Below, in pieces: positions 1 to 5,993 of a DNA stretch of 14,327 bases (its first letter is position 1; each line of letters opens with the position of its first letter). The DNA comes from DASUSH01 sp050996575. Lineage in GTDB: Bacteria; Actinomycetota; Thermoleophilia; Solirubrobacterales; 70-9. The translations under genes were made by a program, and so were the position numbers. The notes beneath the pieces are model-generated. The model was given only the letters and a program-made list of their open reading frames with translations, was not told the origin of the DNA and did not search any database. Where the stretch lies: assembly GCA_050996575.1 (NCBI GenBank), contig JBPCRS010000195.1, positions 1-14,327 on the forward strand, in the 5' to 3' direction.

Positions 1-76
1 CCCCGCAGCCGCGGACGAGGCAGCGGCCGCCGAAGAGGCACCGGCACCCGCCGAGGCCGAGCCGGCCGAGCGCTGA
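1..76 (+). CDS. rpsF: C-terminal tail of probable 30S ribosomal protein S6 (partial)
   Basis: An open frame enters from the left edge (first full codon at 2) and ends at TGA 74-76. The visible 24 residues are almost only Ala, Glu and Pro and end in PAER, a low-complexity acidic tail of the kind often found at the C-terminus of actinobacterial S6. The tail itself is not diagnostic. The name rests on synteny, because ssb, rpsR and rplI follow in the standard rpsF operon order. S6 binds S18, encoded by rpsR downstream, in the 30S platform. Any other protein with an Ala/Glu-rich tail would look the same here. Confidence 0.55.
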   Translation, partial: PAAADEAAAAEEAPAPAEAEPAER

Positions 77-93
77 GCCGCCCGGCGCGGCTC

Positions 94-99
94 TAAGGT
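94..99 (+). promoter_or_regulatory. weak -10-like hexamer TAAGGT upstream of ssb
   Basis: TAAGGT fits TANNNT and lies in a slightly A+T-richer stretch (about 92-118) between the S6 tail and ssb. No convincing -35 hexamer is visible. It could start an ssb transcript independent of rpsF, but the evidence is only the hexamer. Confidence 0.15.
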
Positions 100-151
100 T
101 CTAAACCCCGCTACTTACGGCTTCCCCTTTGAACTTCCAAGCAGGGGGGAG

Positions 152-173
152 AAGTCGCGCCGCGGCGCGACTT
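152..173. repeat. perfect 22-bp palindrome upstream of ssb
   Basis: Two 11-base arms, AAGTCGCGCCG and CGGCGCGACTT, are exact reverse complements with no spacer. The last base overlaps a TATCAT hexamer at 173-178. The element sits 43 nt before the ssb start codon. It could be a dimeric-repressor operator over an ssb promoter, or a hairpin in the rpsF-ssb mRNA. No T-run follows, so it is not a standard intrinsic terminator. Confidence 0.6.
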
Positions 174-178
174 ATCAT
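173..178 (+). promoter_or_regulatory. possible -10 element TATCAT before ssb
   Basis: TATCAT matches TANNNT and directly follows the palindrome. Transcription from here would give a short leader of roughly 30 nt carrying the ssb ribosome binding site. The same heptamer TATCATC recurs at 761-767, again just after a GC hairpin and before a gene. No clear -35 box is seen. Confidence 0.3.
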
Positions 179-198
179 CGAGGACAGACTTCAACGAG

Positions 199-207
199 AA
201 GGAAGGA
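199..207 (+). promoter_or_regulatory. ssb ribosome binding site
   Basis: AAGGAAGGA ends 9 nt before the ATG at 217. This is one of the few strong Shine-Dalgarno sequences in the window; most other starts have none and look leaderless. Confidence 0.7.
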
Positions 208-216
208 CAGTTTTCG

Positions 217-708
217 ATGGCCAGTAACAACATCAACAGAGTCACGATCACGGGGAACCTGACAGCGGATCCCGAGCTCCGCAGCACCCCGAGCGGGCAG
301 TCTTTGTGCAAGCTTCGGGTAGCCGTGAACAGCAGTCGCAAGGATGCGAATGGCGAGTGGGTGGATAAGCCGAACTACTTCGACGTTACGGTTTGGGGGG
401 CGCAAGGCGACAATTGCGCCAACTACCTGTTCAAGGGTCGACCGGTTGCGATCGACGGTCGCCTCGACTGGCGGGAGTGGGAGGCCAAGGATGGGTCCAA
501 GCGCCAGAGCGTGGAGATCATCGCTAACACAGTCCAGTTCCTCGGCTCCCGTGATGGTGGCGGCCAGGGTGGAGGCGGTGGCGAGGGCGGCGCGGCGGCC
601 GGCAACGGCTTCACGCCGCAGTCCGACGTGCCCGCCGACACCTCCGACTTCGACCAGCCCGCCGCGGTCGGGGCGGGCTCGGGCGGGGACGACGACACCC
701 CGTTCTAA
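217..708 (+). CDS. ssb: single-stranded DNA-binding protein SSB
   Basis: SSB coats single-stranded DNA during replication, repair and recombination and recruits partner proteins through its C-terminal tip. The 163-residue product has the OB-fold at about residues 1-110 (NRVTITGNLTADPELR near the start; NYFDVTVWG, then a GRPVAIDGRL strand). A Gly/Ala-rich disordered linker follows at about 114-140, and the acidic tip is DDDTPF, the expected interaction peptide. Length is normal for actinobacterial SSB. The ATG at 217 is supported by a strong Shine-Dalgarno 9 nt upstream. It lies between the presumed rpsF tail and rpsR, the usual position. The palindrome upstream and the hairpin downstream suggest it can be transcribed or processed separately from the ribosomal genes. 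Confidence 0.97.
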   Translation: MASNNINRVTITGNLTADPELRSTPSGQSLCKLRVAVNSSRKDANGEWVDKPNYFDVTVWGAQGDNCANYLFKGRPVAIDGRLDWREWEAKDGSKRQSVEIIANTVQFLGSRDGGGQGGGGGEGGAAAGNGFTPQSDVPADTSDFDQPAAVGAGSGGDDDTPF

Positions 709-723
709 GCCGTAGTGCCTGCG

Positions 724-753
724 CCGCGCCGAGGAGGCAAAACCTCGGCGCGG
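724..753 (+). terminator. strong 11-bp hairpin after ssb (terminator or processing site)
   Basis: CCGCGCCGAGG (724-734) pairs perfectly with CCTCGGCGCGG (743-753) around the 8-nt loop AGGCAAAA. It starts 15 nt after the ssb stop. There is no downstream U-tract, so it is either a U-less terminator or attenuator, or an mRNA-stabilising/processing hairpin between ssb and rpsR. The structure itself is certain from the sequence; its function is inferred. Confidence 0.5.
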
Positions 754-760
754 ACGCGGC

Positions 761-766
761 TATCAT
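761..766 (+). promoter_or_regulatory. possible -10 element TATCAT before rpsR
   Basis: TATCAT lies 7 nt after the ssb-rpsR hairpin and 83 nt before the rpsR start. It would let rpsR-rplI be transcribed after termination at the hairpin. It repeats the hairpin-then-TATCATC arrangement seen at 152-179. No -35 box is obvious. Confidence 0.3.
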
Positions 767-778
767 CTTCAGTTCGTT

Positions 779-804
779 GACGCCGTCGGGGGACCGGCGG
801 CGTC
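779..804 (+). promoter_or_regulatory. hairpin in the rpsR leader
   Basis: GACGCCG (779-785) can pair with CGGCGTC (798-804) around a 12-nt loop. It would lie in the 5' leader of a transcript beginning near 773, upstream of the small leader ORF. No known ribosomal-protein binding motif is recognised in it. Confidence 0.25.
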
Positions 805-817
805 GGTGCGAATAGAG

Positions 818-850
818 ATGAACGAAGCCAGCGAAAGAGAGCGTTCCTGA
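818..850 (+). CDS. possible 10-codon leader ORF coupled to rpsR
   Basis: ATG 818 opens the frame MNEASERERS and ends at TGA 848-850, whose last base is the first base of the rpsR ATG (TGATG). Such overlap allows termination-reinitiation. The upstream Shine-Dalgarno is weak (AGAG next to the ATG), and the purine run inside this ORF (834-841) doubles as the rpsR ribosome binding site. A 10-codon ORF can easily arise by chance. Confidence 0.2.
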   Translation: MNEASERERS

Positions 851-1149
851 TGGGCCGTAAGGGTGGCGCGTCGAGTCAGACCGATCGCGCTTCGTCGTCG
901 AGCTCGAGCGGCCCGCCGCGCCGCCGCGGCGCCCGCGACCGCTTCCGGCCGCGCAAGTACACGCGGATCCAGGTCGACAACATCGACTACAGGGACTTGA
1001 ACACGATCCGCCGTTTCATCTCCGACCGCGGCAAGATCCGCGGTCGCCGGGTCTCCGGCCTCTCGCGCCGCCACCAGCGCCAGCTTGCCGTGGCGGTGAA
1101 GCGCGCCCGCGAGATCGCGCTCCTGCCCTACGTCGGCGATCAGCGTTAA
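850..1149 (+). CDS. rpsR: 30S ribosomal protein S18
   Basis: S18 sits in the 30S platform next to S6. The product has 99 residues. A Ser/Arg-rich N-terminal extension (about residues 1-35) precedes the conserved core: a YTRIQVDNIDYRDLNTIRRF segment at about 37-56, then GKIRGRRVSGLSRRHQRQLAVAVKRAREIA, the typical S18 RNA-binding helix. Length is slightly above the 75-90 usual in bacteria because of that extension. The start is chosen at ATG 850, preceded by GAAAGAGAG at 8 nt. rplI follows after 11 nt, so the two are co-transcribed. Confidence 0.95.
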   Translation: MGRKGGASSQTDRASSSSSSGPPRRRGARDRFRPRKYTRIQVDNIDYRDLNTIRRFISDRGKIRGRRVSGLSRRHQRQLAVAVKRAREIALLPYVGDQR

Positions 1150-1160
1150 GGCGAGCTGCG

Positions 1161-1613
1161 ATGGCCCAGGCGATCCTGCTCAAGGAGGTCGAGAACCTCG
1201 GCGCCGCCGGCCACGCGGTCGACGTCTCTCCCGGCTACCTTCGCAACTACCTCGTACCCCGCAAGCTCGCCCAGCCGGCGACGAAGGGCGCGCTCGAGGA
1301 GGCCCAGCGCCGCCTCGAGGCCGACGAGCGCGCCGAGCGCGAGGCCGAGGAGCGCTCGGCGGAGACCGCGGCGCTGCTCTCGAAGACCGTCTTGACGATC
1401 ACCCATCGTGCCGGCGAGGACGGAAAGCTCTACGGCTCGGTGACGAGCAAGGAGATCGCCGACGCGATATCCGAGGCGCGCAGCATCCGCGTCGACCGCA
1501 AGAAGATCCGGCTCGACCAGCCGATCCACGAAACGGGGACCTACCTGGTCGAGGTCGAGGTCGGCGGCGGCGCGACGGCGAAGGTCAAGACGATCATCGC
1601 CGAGGCCCACTAG
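1161..1613 (+). CDS. rplI: 50S ribosomal protein L9
   Basis: L9 bridges the base of the L1 stalk and limits frameshifting. The 150-residue product shows the full two-domain form. The N-terminal RNA-binding domain has the family signature around GAAGHAVDVSPGYLRNYL (residues about 15-32). A long Ala/Glu/Arg-rich helix runs from about 45 to 75, and the C-terminal domain contains DGKLYGSVTSKEIADAI. The length is standard. The gene is 11 nt after rpsR. Its stop TAG is followed at once by a second in-frame TAG (1614-1616), and only 10 bp separate it from the end of the convergent regulator gene; no terminator lies between. Confidence 0.97.
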   Translation: MAQAILLKEVENLGAAGHAVDVSPGYLRNYLVPRKLAQPATKGALEEAQRRLEADERAEREAEERSAETAALLSKTVLTITHRAGEDGKLYGSVTSKEIADAISEARSIRVDRKKIRLDQPIHETGTYLVEVEVGGGATAKVKTIIAEAH

Positions 1614-1623
1614 TAGCGGTTCG

Positions 1624-2298
1624 TCAGGCGCCGACTTCGACCGCGACGGGATCGGGCAACGGGAAGAGGCCGAGCAGCCGCTCGACCGCCTCGGTGTCGC
1701 CCTCGACCCGCACGTCGCCGGCGCTGATCGCGTCGGCCAGCGGGCGATCGCGAAACAGCAGCGCATCCCAGGTCGGAGCGCCGGTCTCGATGATCGCATC
1801 CGGCTCCGTGGCGCTGCCGCGGCACACCTCCAACTCCCCGCCGGCGACCGCGGCGCGGAACCGGTCCTCGTCGAGGCGCAGCTCGTAGCTCGCCTCGAGG
1901 CCCTTTGCCGCGTCGGCGTCGAACATCGTCCTCATCGCAAGGATCAGCGAGTCGCGGCCGATCGGCAAGTCCTGCGGCATGTTGGGCGATCGGCTCGCCC
2001 ATCGGCCTAGACCGAGCACGACGGGCTCTATCTCCCGGCCCCACTCGGTCAGCTCGTAAACCCGCGAGCTCGCCGGCGGCGGCAGCTTGCGACGCCTGAC
2101 GACGCCGGCGCGCTCGAGTTCGCGCAGGCGCTCGGAGATCACATTCGGGCTGGCGCCCGGGACGCCGGCCCGCAGGTCGGTGAAACGCTTCGGGCCGAGC
2201 AGCAGCTCGCGGACGATCAGGAGCGCCCAGCGCTCCCCGATCAGGTCGAGGCCGTGCGCGGCGCCACAGCCGTCGCCGTAGGTTCGCTTTGTCGCCAT
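1624..2298 (-). CDS. HxlR-family winged-helix transcriptional regulator with C-terminal SCP2-like domain
   Basis: The 224-residue protein has an HxlR-type winged helix at about residues 5-105: a Cys at 11 (GDGCGAAHGLDLIGERW), then LLLGPKRFTDL, the recognition region PNVISERLRELERAGVV, and the wing with YELTEWG. HxlR regulators often sense redox state or electrophiles through this conserved N-terminal Cys; that role is inferred here. The remaining ~100 residues resemble the sterol-carrier-like domain (about 120-224) seen in longer members of this family. It interrupts the ribosomal-protein/dnaB neighbourhood on the opposite strand, converging on rplI and diverging from dnaB. The ATG at 2298 is 6 nt from a TAGACT hexamer, so the transcript is probably leaderless. 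Targets unknown. Confidence 0.9.
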   Translation of the reverse strand: MATKRTYGDGCGAAHGLDLIGERWALLIVRELLLGPKRFTDLRAGVPGASPNVISERLRELERAGVVRRRKLPPPASSRVYELTEWGREIEPVVLGLGRWASRSPNMPQDLPIGRDSLILAMRTMFDADAAKGLEASYELRLDEDRFRAAVAGGELEVCRGSATEPDAIIETGAPTWDALLFRDRPLADAISAGDVRVEGDTEAVERLLGLFPLPDPVAVEVGA

Positions 2299-2304
2299 CC
2301 CACA

Positions 2305-2310
2305 AGTCTA
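2305..2310 (-). promoter_or_regulatory. -10 element TAGACT for a leaderless HxlR-regulator transcript
   Basis: On the minus strand TAGACT is followed by 6 nt and then the ATG, placing the expected transcription start at or next to the A of ATG. A TTGTCA hexamer lies upstream but only 12 nt away, too close to be a normal -35. Confidence 0.45.
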
Positions 2311-2321
2311 ATCGAATGCTC

Positions 2322-2354
2322 CTGACAAACTCGCACTTGGTTAATAATTAGGAT
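2322..2354 (+). promoter_or_regulatory. A+T-rich island with possible dnaB promoter
   Basis: The stretch TTGGTTAATAATTAGGATTG is the most A+T-rich in the window. CTGACA (2322-2327) is 17 nt from TAATTA (2345-2350), and a TAGGAT hexamer lies at 2349-2354. Either could be a dnaB promoter, leaving a leader of about 130 nt. It also sits in the divergent region next to an HxlR-type gene, so it could hold that regulator's operator. Low certainty. Confidence 0.3.
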
Positions 2355-2485
2355 TGTTCGTTCTGCCCGAGCTACCTTCGTGCCGGTCCGCGCGCCGAGG
2401 CGCACGACTCCGTAACAAGTGAGCGCAAATAGCCCGATCGGACCTCGCGGGCCGCCGCGCCGTGTGGCACCTTGGACGGCGCACG

Positions 2486-3919
2486 ATGGCGACCATGGAA
2501 CAGCCGCAGACGGCGAACGTCCCGCCGCAGAACCTCGACGCCGAGCGCTCGGTCCTCGGCGCGATGATGGTCTCGGCGTCCTCGCTGGACCCGGTCTTCG
2601 CCGACGTCCGCCTCACCGCCGACGACTTCTACCGCGAGCGCCACCGCGTCGTCTACGACGCGATCAAGTCGCTGTACGAGCGCGATCAGGCGGTCGACGC
2701 GCTCACCGTCACCGAATTCCTCACCCAGAATGGCCGGCTCGACGCCGCCGGCGGCCAGGCCGAGGTCGAGAGCCTGCCCGACCAGGTGCCGGCGCCAGGC
2801 AACTCGCGCCATTACGCGGCGATCGTCAAGCAGAACTCGCTGCTTCGCCGCCTGCTTGCCGCCGCGCAGCAGATCCAGCAATCCGTCCACGGCCGCGAGG
2901 GCGAGCCCCAGCAACTCGCTGAGCAGGCCGAGCGCCTGCTCTTCGACGCAGCTCACCGAGAGCAGGCCGGCGACTTCGTCCAGCTCGGCGACATCCTCAT
3001 GTCAGAGGTCACCCGGCTCGAGAAGCTCGCCGCCGGAGACTCCTCAGTCACTGGCACGACCTCCGGCTTCAAGGAACTCGACGCGATCACCGGCGGCTTC
3101 CAGCCCGGCAATCTGATCGTGCTGGCGGCAAGACCTGGAATGGGAAAATCGGGCTGGGCGATCAACGTCGCCGACCACGTCGCCCGCGAGATGAACAAGC
3201 CGGTGGCGCTGTTCTCGCTCGAGATGTCGGAGATGGAGATCGCGCAGCGGCTGATCGCGACCCGGGCGCGCTTCCCGAGCGACAAGCTGCGCAAGGGCAA
3301 GGTCGGCGCCCAGGACTGGAAGCGGGTTCTGCGCGCGGGCAACGAGCTCGAGCAGGCGCGGCTGTGGATCGACGACTCCTCCGACCTCGGCATGCTCGAT
3401 CTGCGGGCGAAGGCGCGCCGCCTGCACGCCTCCGAGAGTGCCGGCGACGGCGAGGGCCTGGCGCTGATCATCCTCGACTACCTGCAGTTGATGCGCGCTG
3501 ACGATCCGCGCGCCAACCGGGTCGAGCAGGTCGGCCAAATGAGCCGCGGGCTGAAGATCCTCGCCCGCGAGCTAGAGGTCCAGGTGCTCGCCCTCTCGCA
3601 GCTCTCGCGTGCGCCGGAGCAAAGGACCGGCCGCGACAAGCACCCGATCCTCTCCGCCCTGCGCGAGTCGGGGAACATCGAGCAGGACGCCGACATCGTC
3701 GCCTTCATCTACCGCGAGGACTACTACGAGGACGAGCCCGAGGAGCCCGGTGTCGCCGAGCTTATCCTGCGCAAGAACCGCCACGGCCCGACCGACACGG
3801 TCAAGCTCGCCTTCAAGGAGCCCTACGCCTCGTTCATCAACTACCACCCGGGTGAGGACCGCCAGGCCGCGCCGCGCAGCTCGGAGGGGTCAGCGCTCGA
3901 CGTGGCCGAGGACGGATGA
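2486..3919 (+). CDS. dnaB: replicative DNA helicase DnaB
   Basis: DnaB is the hexameric fork helicase. With the start at ATG 2486 the product is 477 residues, the usual length. The N-terminal helical domain begins with QNLDAERSVLGAMM. The RecA-like motor follows, with Walker A ARPGMGKSG (Lys about 221), motif FSLEMSEMEIAQRL, Walker B LIILDYLQL (Asp about 331) and the QLSR...R.K.P...LRESG.IEQDAD region near the end. The frame is uninterrupted: no intein, although inteins are common in DnaB. The frame stays open to a GTG at 2462, and ATG 2495 is also possible; 2486 was chosen because GGA lies 9 nt upstream and it begins just before the family's conserved start. The stop overlaps the next gene as ATGA. 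Confidence 0.97.
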   Translation: MATMEQPQTANVPPQNLDAERSVLGAMMVSASSLDPVFADVRLTADDFYRERHRVVYDAIKSLYERDQAVDALTVTEFLTQNGRLDAAGGQAEVESLPDQVPAPGNSRHYAAIVKQNSLLRRLLAAAQQIQQSVHGREGEPQQLAEQAERLLFDAAHREQAGDFVQLGDILMSEVTRLEKLAAGDSSVTGTTSGFKELDAITGGFQPGNLIVLAARPGMGKSGWAINVADHVAREMNKPVALFSLEMSEMEIAQRLIATRARFPSDKLRKGKVGAQDWKRVLRAGNELEQARLWIDDSSDLGMLDLRAKARRLHASESAGDGEGLALIILDYLQLMRADDPRANRVEQVGQMSRGLKILARELEVQVLALSQLSRAPEQRTGRDKHPILSALRESGNIEQDADIVAFIYREDYYEDEPEEPGVAELILRKNRHGPTDTVKLAFKEPYASFINYHPGEDRQAAPRSSEGSALDVAEDG

Positions 3920-4635
3920 CTCCGACCGGCGGCCGGGTCGAGCGGATGTGCCCGTTCGGCACCTGCGACGGCACCGGCTGGATCGTCAACGACGAGAACG
4001 TAGCCCGCTCGTGCGAGTGCCGCGCCCGGCGCGTTGCGAACAATCGGGCGCGCGGGATCGATTCCGTGATCCCGGCGAAATATCGCGGTGTCAGTTTCGA
4101 TCGCCCGCCGGTCACCGACATGGACCGGACCGTCGTCAGCGTGGTCAGCAAATACGTCAATGGCCTGTCGAGCTACTTCGCCGAGGGTCGCGGCCTCTGG
4201 CTGATGGGCGATGTCGGCACGGGTAAGACGACTCTGGCGATGCTGATATCGAGGCTGGCGCTGGAGGCGGGCCACACGGTCGCGATTTATTCGCTGCCGC
4301 GGCTGCTGGCCCGGATTCGCCGCACCTATGACGCCGAGGCCGGCGAGCAGAGCTACCTCGAGTTCTTCGATCGCCTGACCTCGGTTGATCTGCTTCACCT
4401 CGATGACGTCGGTGCCGAGAAGCGCACGGACTGGGTGCTCGAGCAGCTCTACGCGGTCGTCAACGAGCGCTACGAGACAGGCCGTTCGATCCTGGTGACC
4501 TCGAACCTCAACCAGATGGAGCTCGAGGAGCAGATTGGCGCGCGCACCGTCTCGAGACTGGTCGAAATGTGCGGTCAGGAGTTCATGCTGCCGATGTACG
4601 GCGACGACAAGCGCATGACCGCCGACGCCTCTTAG
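3916..4635 (+). CDS. DnaC/DnaI-like AAA+ ATPase, probable DnaB helicase loader
   Basis: Helicase loaders of this family open or assemble the DnaB ring on DNA. The 239-residue protein has an N-terminal zinc-binding segment (C12, C17, C33, C35, with the CDGTGW turn typical of DnaC-like loaders) and then an AAA+ domain: Walker A GDVGTGKTT (Lys104), Walker B LLHLDDVG (Asp163/164), sensor 1 ILVTSN, and a GARTVSRL segment that fits the arginine-finger helix. The ATG overlaps the dnaB stop as ATGA, so translation is coupled and a stoichiometric partnership with DnaB is likely. An alternative ATG at 3946 would give a product starting just before C12. IstB-type transposase helpers share this fold, but no transposase is nearby. 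Confidence 0.88.
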   Translation: MTPTGGRVERMCPFGTCDGTGWIVNDENVARSCECRARRVANNRARGIDSVIPAKYRGVSFDRPPVTDMDRTVVSVVSKYVNGLSSYFAEGRGLWLMGDVGTGKTTLAMLISRLALEAGHTVAIYSLPRLLARIRRTYDAEAGEQSYLEFFDRLTSVDLLHLDDVGAEKRTDWVLEQLYAVVNERYETGRSILVTSNLNQMELEEQIGARTVSRLVEMCGQEFMLPMYGDDKRMTADAS

Positions 4636-4641
4636 CCCGCC

Positions 4642-4647
4642 TACCAT
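4642..4647 (+). promoter_or_regulatory. -10 element TACCAT for near-leaderless purA transcript
   Basis: TACCAT is followed by 9 nt and then the purA ATG. No Shine-Dalgarno is present in the 21-nt gap after the loader gene, which supports a leaderless or 1-3 nt leader start. No clear -35. Confidence 0.4.
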
Positions 4648-4656
4648 TCCCCGCTT

Positions 4657-5976
4657 ATGCCAGGCATCGCGATAGTCGGCGCCCAGTGGGGCGATGAGGG
4701 CAAGGGCAAGGTCGTCGACCTGCTCGCCGAGCAGGCCGGAATGGTCGTCCGCTTCCAGGGCGGCAACAACGCCGGCCACACGATTGTCCGCGACGGCGAG
4801 AAGTTCGCCTTCCACCTGATTCCGTCAGGAATCCTCTACCGCGGCAAGGCATGCGTGATCGGCAACGGCGTCGTCATCGACCCGAAGGTATTGACCGGCG
4901 AGATCGAGGGCCTGAAGCGCCGCGGCGTCGACATGAGCTCGCTCAAGGTCTCGGCCAACGCGCACCTGATCATGCCCTACCACGTCAAGCTCGACCACGC
5001 CGGCGAGGCGAAGCTCGGCAAGCTCGAGATCGGGACGACGAAGCGCGGGATCGGGCCGTGTTACGCCGACAAGGCGCTGCGACTCGGGATCCGCGTCCAG
5101 GACCTGCTCGACGCGAAGATCCTGCGCAAGAAGATCATGGCGGCGATGGAGCCGAAGCGCGAGCTGCTTCGCCCGTTCGCCAAGGACCGCGACCTCGACT
5201 TGCACGCGGTGACCGAGGAGTACCTGACCTACGGCCACCGGCTCGAGCCCCACATCGCCGACACCGCTCGGCTCTGCTGGGACGCGCTCGACCGCGAGGA
5301 GACGGTGATCTTCGAGGGCGCCCAGGCGGCGATGCTCGACCTCGACCACGGCACCTATCCGTTCGTCACCTCCTCGAACCCGATCGCCGGCGCGGCCTGC
5401 GTCGGCGCCGGGGTCGGGCCGGCCTCGATCAACGAGGTCTGGGGTGTCGCCAAGGCCTACGCCACCCGTGTCGGAGCGGGCCCGTTCCCGAGCGAGATGC
5501 TGACCGCCGAGGGCGAGCCCGACGCGACCGCCGACCGCGTCCGCGAGGCCGGCGCCGAGTTCGGCACCACCACCGGCCGCCCGCGGCGCTGCGGCTGGCT
5601 CGACGCGGTCGGGCTGCGCTACGCGGCGCGGCTGAACGGGATGACCGCGCTTTCGGTGACCAAGCTCGACGTCCTCGCCGGAATCGATCCTCTGCGGATC
5701 GCGGTCCGCTATCGCCATCCCGAGGGCGCCCGCTTCGATGAGTTCCCCTACCACCAGTCGATCCTGCACGAGGTCGACGCCGAGTACGAGGAGCTCCCCG
5801 GGTTCGAGGGAGACATCACCGGCGCTCGCTCGCTCGCCGAGTTGCCGCGCGAGGCACGCGACTACATCGACGCGGTCGGTGAGCTCTCCGGGGTCGAAGT
5901 ACGGCTGGTTGGTGTCGGCCCGGCACGCGACCAGGTGATCTGGACAGGCGCCGAGCCCGACCTGCGGGCAGCCTAA
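4657..5976 (+). CDS. purA: adenylosuccinate synthetase
   Basis: PurA condenses IMP with aspartate using GTP, the first committed step to AMP. The 439-residue product has the standard length and motifs: GAQWGDEGKGK with catalytic Asp13, GGNNAGHT with catalytic His41, GTTKRGIGP at about residues 126-134, the switch region FEGAQAAMLDLDHGTYPFVTSSN (about 224-246), TTTGRPRRCGWLD, TKLDVL for guanine recognition, and GPARDQVIW near the C-terminus. Its start is set by the exact match to the family N-terminus. The gene has no ribosome binding site and is preceded by a TACCAT hexamer, so it probably has its own leaderless transcript rather than depending on dnaB. Confidence 0.98.
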   Translation: MPGIAIVGAQWGDEGKGKVVDLLAEQAGMVVRFQGGNNAGHTIVRDGEKFAFHLIPSGILYRGKACVIGNGVVIDPKVLTGEIEGLKRRGVDMSSLKVSANAHLIMPYHVKLDHAGEAKLGKLEIGTTKRGIGPCYADKALRLGIRVQDLLDAKILRKKIMAAMEPKRELLRPFAKDRDLDLHAVTEEYLTYGHRLEPHIADTARLCWDALDREETVIFEGAQAAMLDLDHGTYPFVTSSNPIAGAACVGAGVGPASINEVWGVAKAYATRVGAGPFPSEMLTAEGEPDATADRVREAGAEFGTTTGRPRRCGWLDAVGLRYAARLNGMTALSVTKLDVLAGIDPLRIAVRYRHPEGARFDEFPYHQSILHEVDAEYEELPGFEGDITGARSLAELPREARDYIDAVGELSGVEVRLVGVGPARDQVIWTGAEPDLRAA

Positions 5977-5977
5977 A

Positions 5978-5983
5978 TAGACT
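5978..5983 (+). promoter_or_regulatory. -10 element TAGACT for the carboxylase gene
   Basis: TAGACT begins 2 nt after the purA stop and is followed by 10 nt and the ATG at 5994. The same hexamer precedes the HxlR gene on the other strand. It implies a leader of only a few nucleotides. TAAATA at 5974-5979 overlaps as an alternative. Confidence 0.4.
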
Positions 5984-5993
5984 GCCCGCCGCG

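Noticed and set aside
724..753. standard intrinsic terminator after ssb
   Set aside because: The stem is strong, but no T-run follows it, so only a terminator-or-processing hairpin can be claimed.
2486..3919. intein in dnaB
   Set aside because: The helicase reads straight through the P-loop and other usual insertion sites at normal length.
3916..4635. IstB-type transposition helper and hence an insertion sequence
   Set aside because: No transposase, inverted ends or target duplication nearby; coupling to dnaB and the N-terminal Cys cluster fit a helicase loader better.
3841..4815. 324-codon open frame antisense to the helicase loader
   Set aside because: Shadow frame over two strongly supported plus-strand genes.
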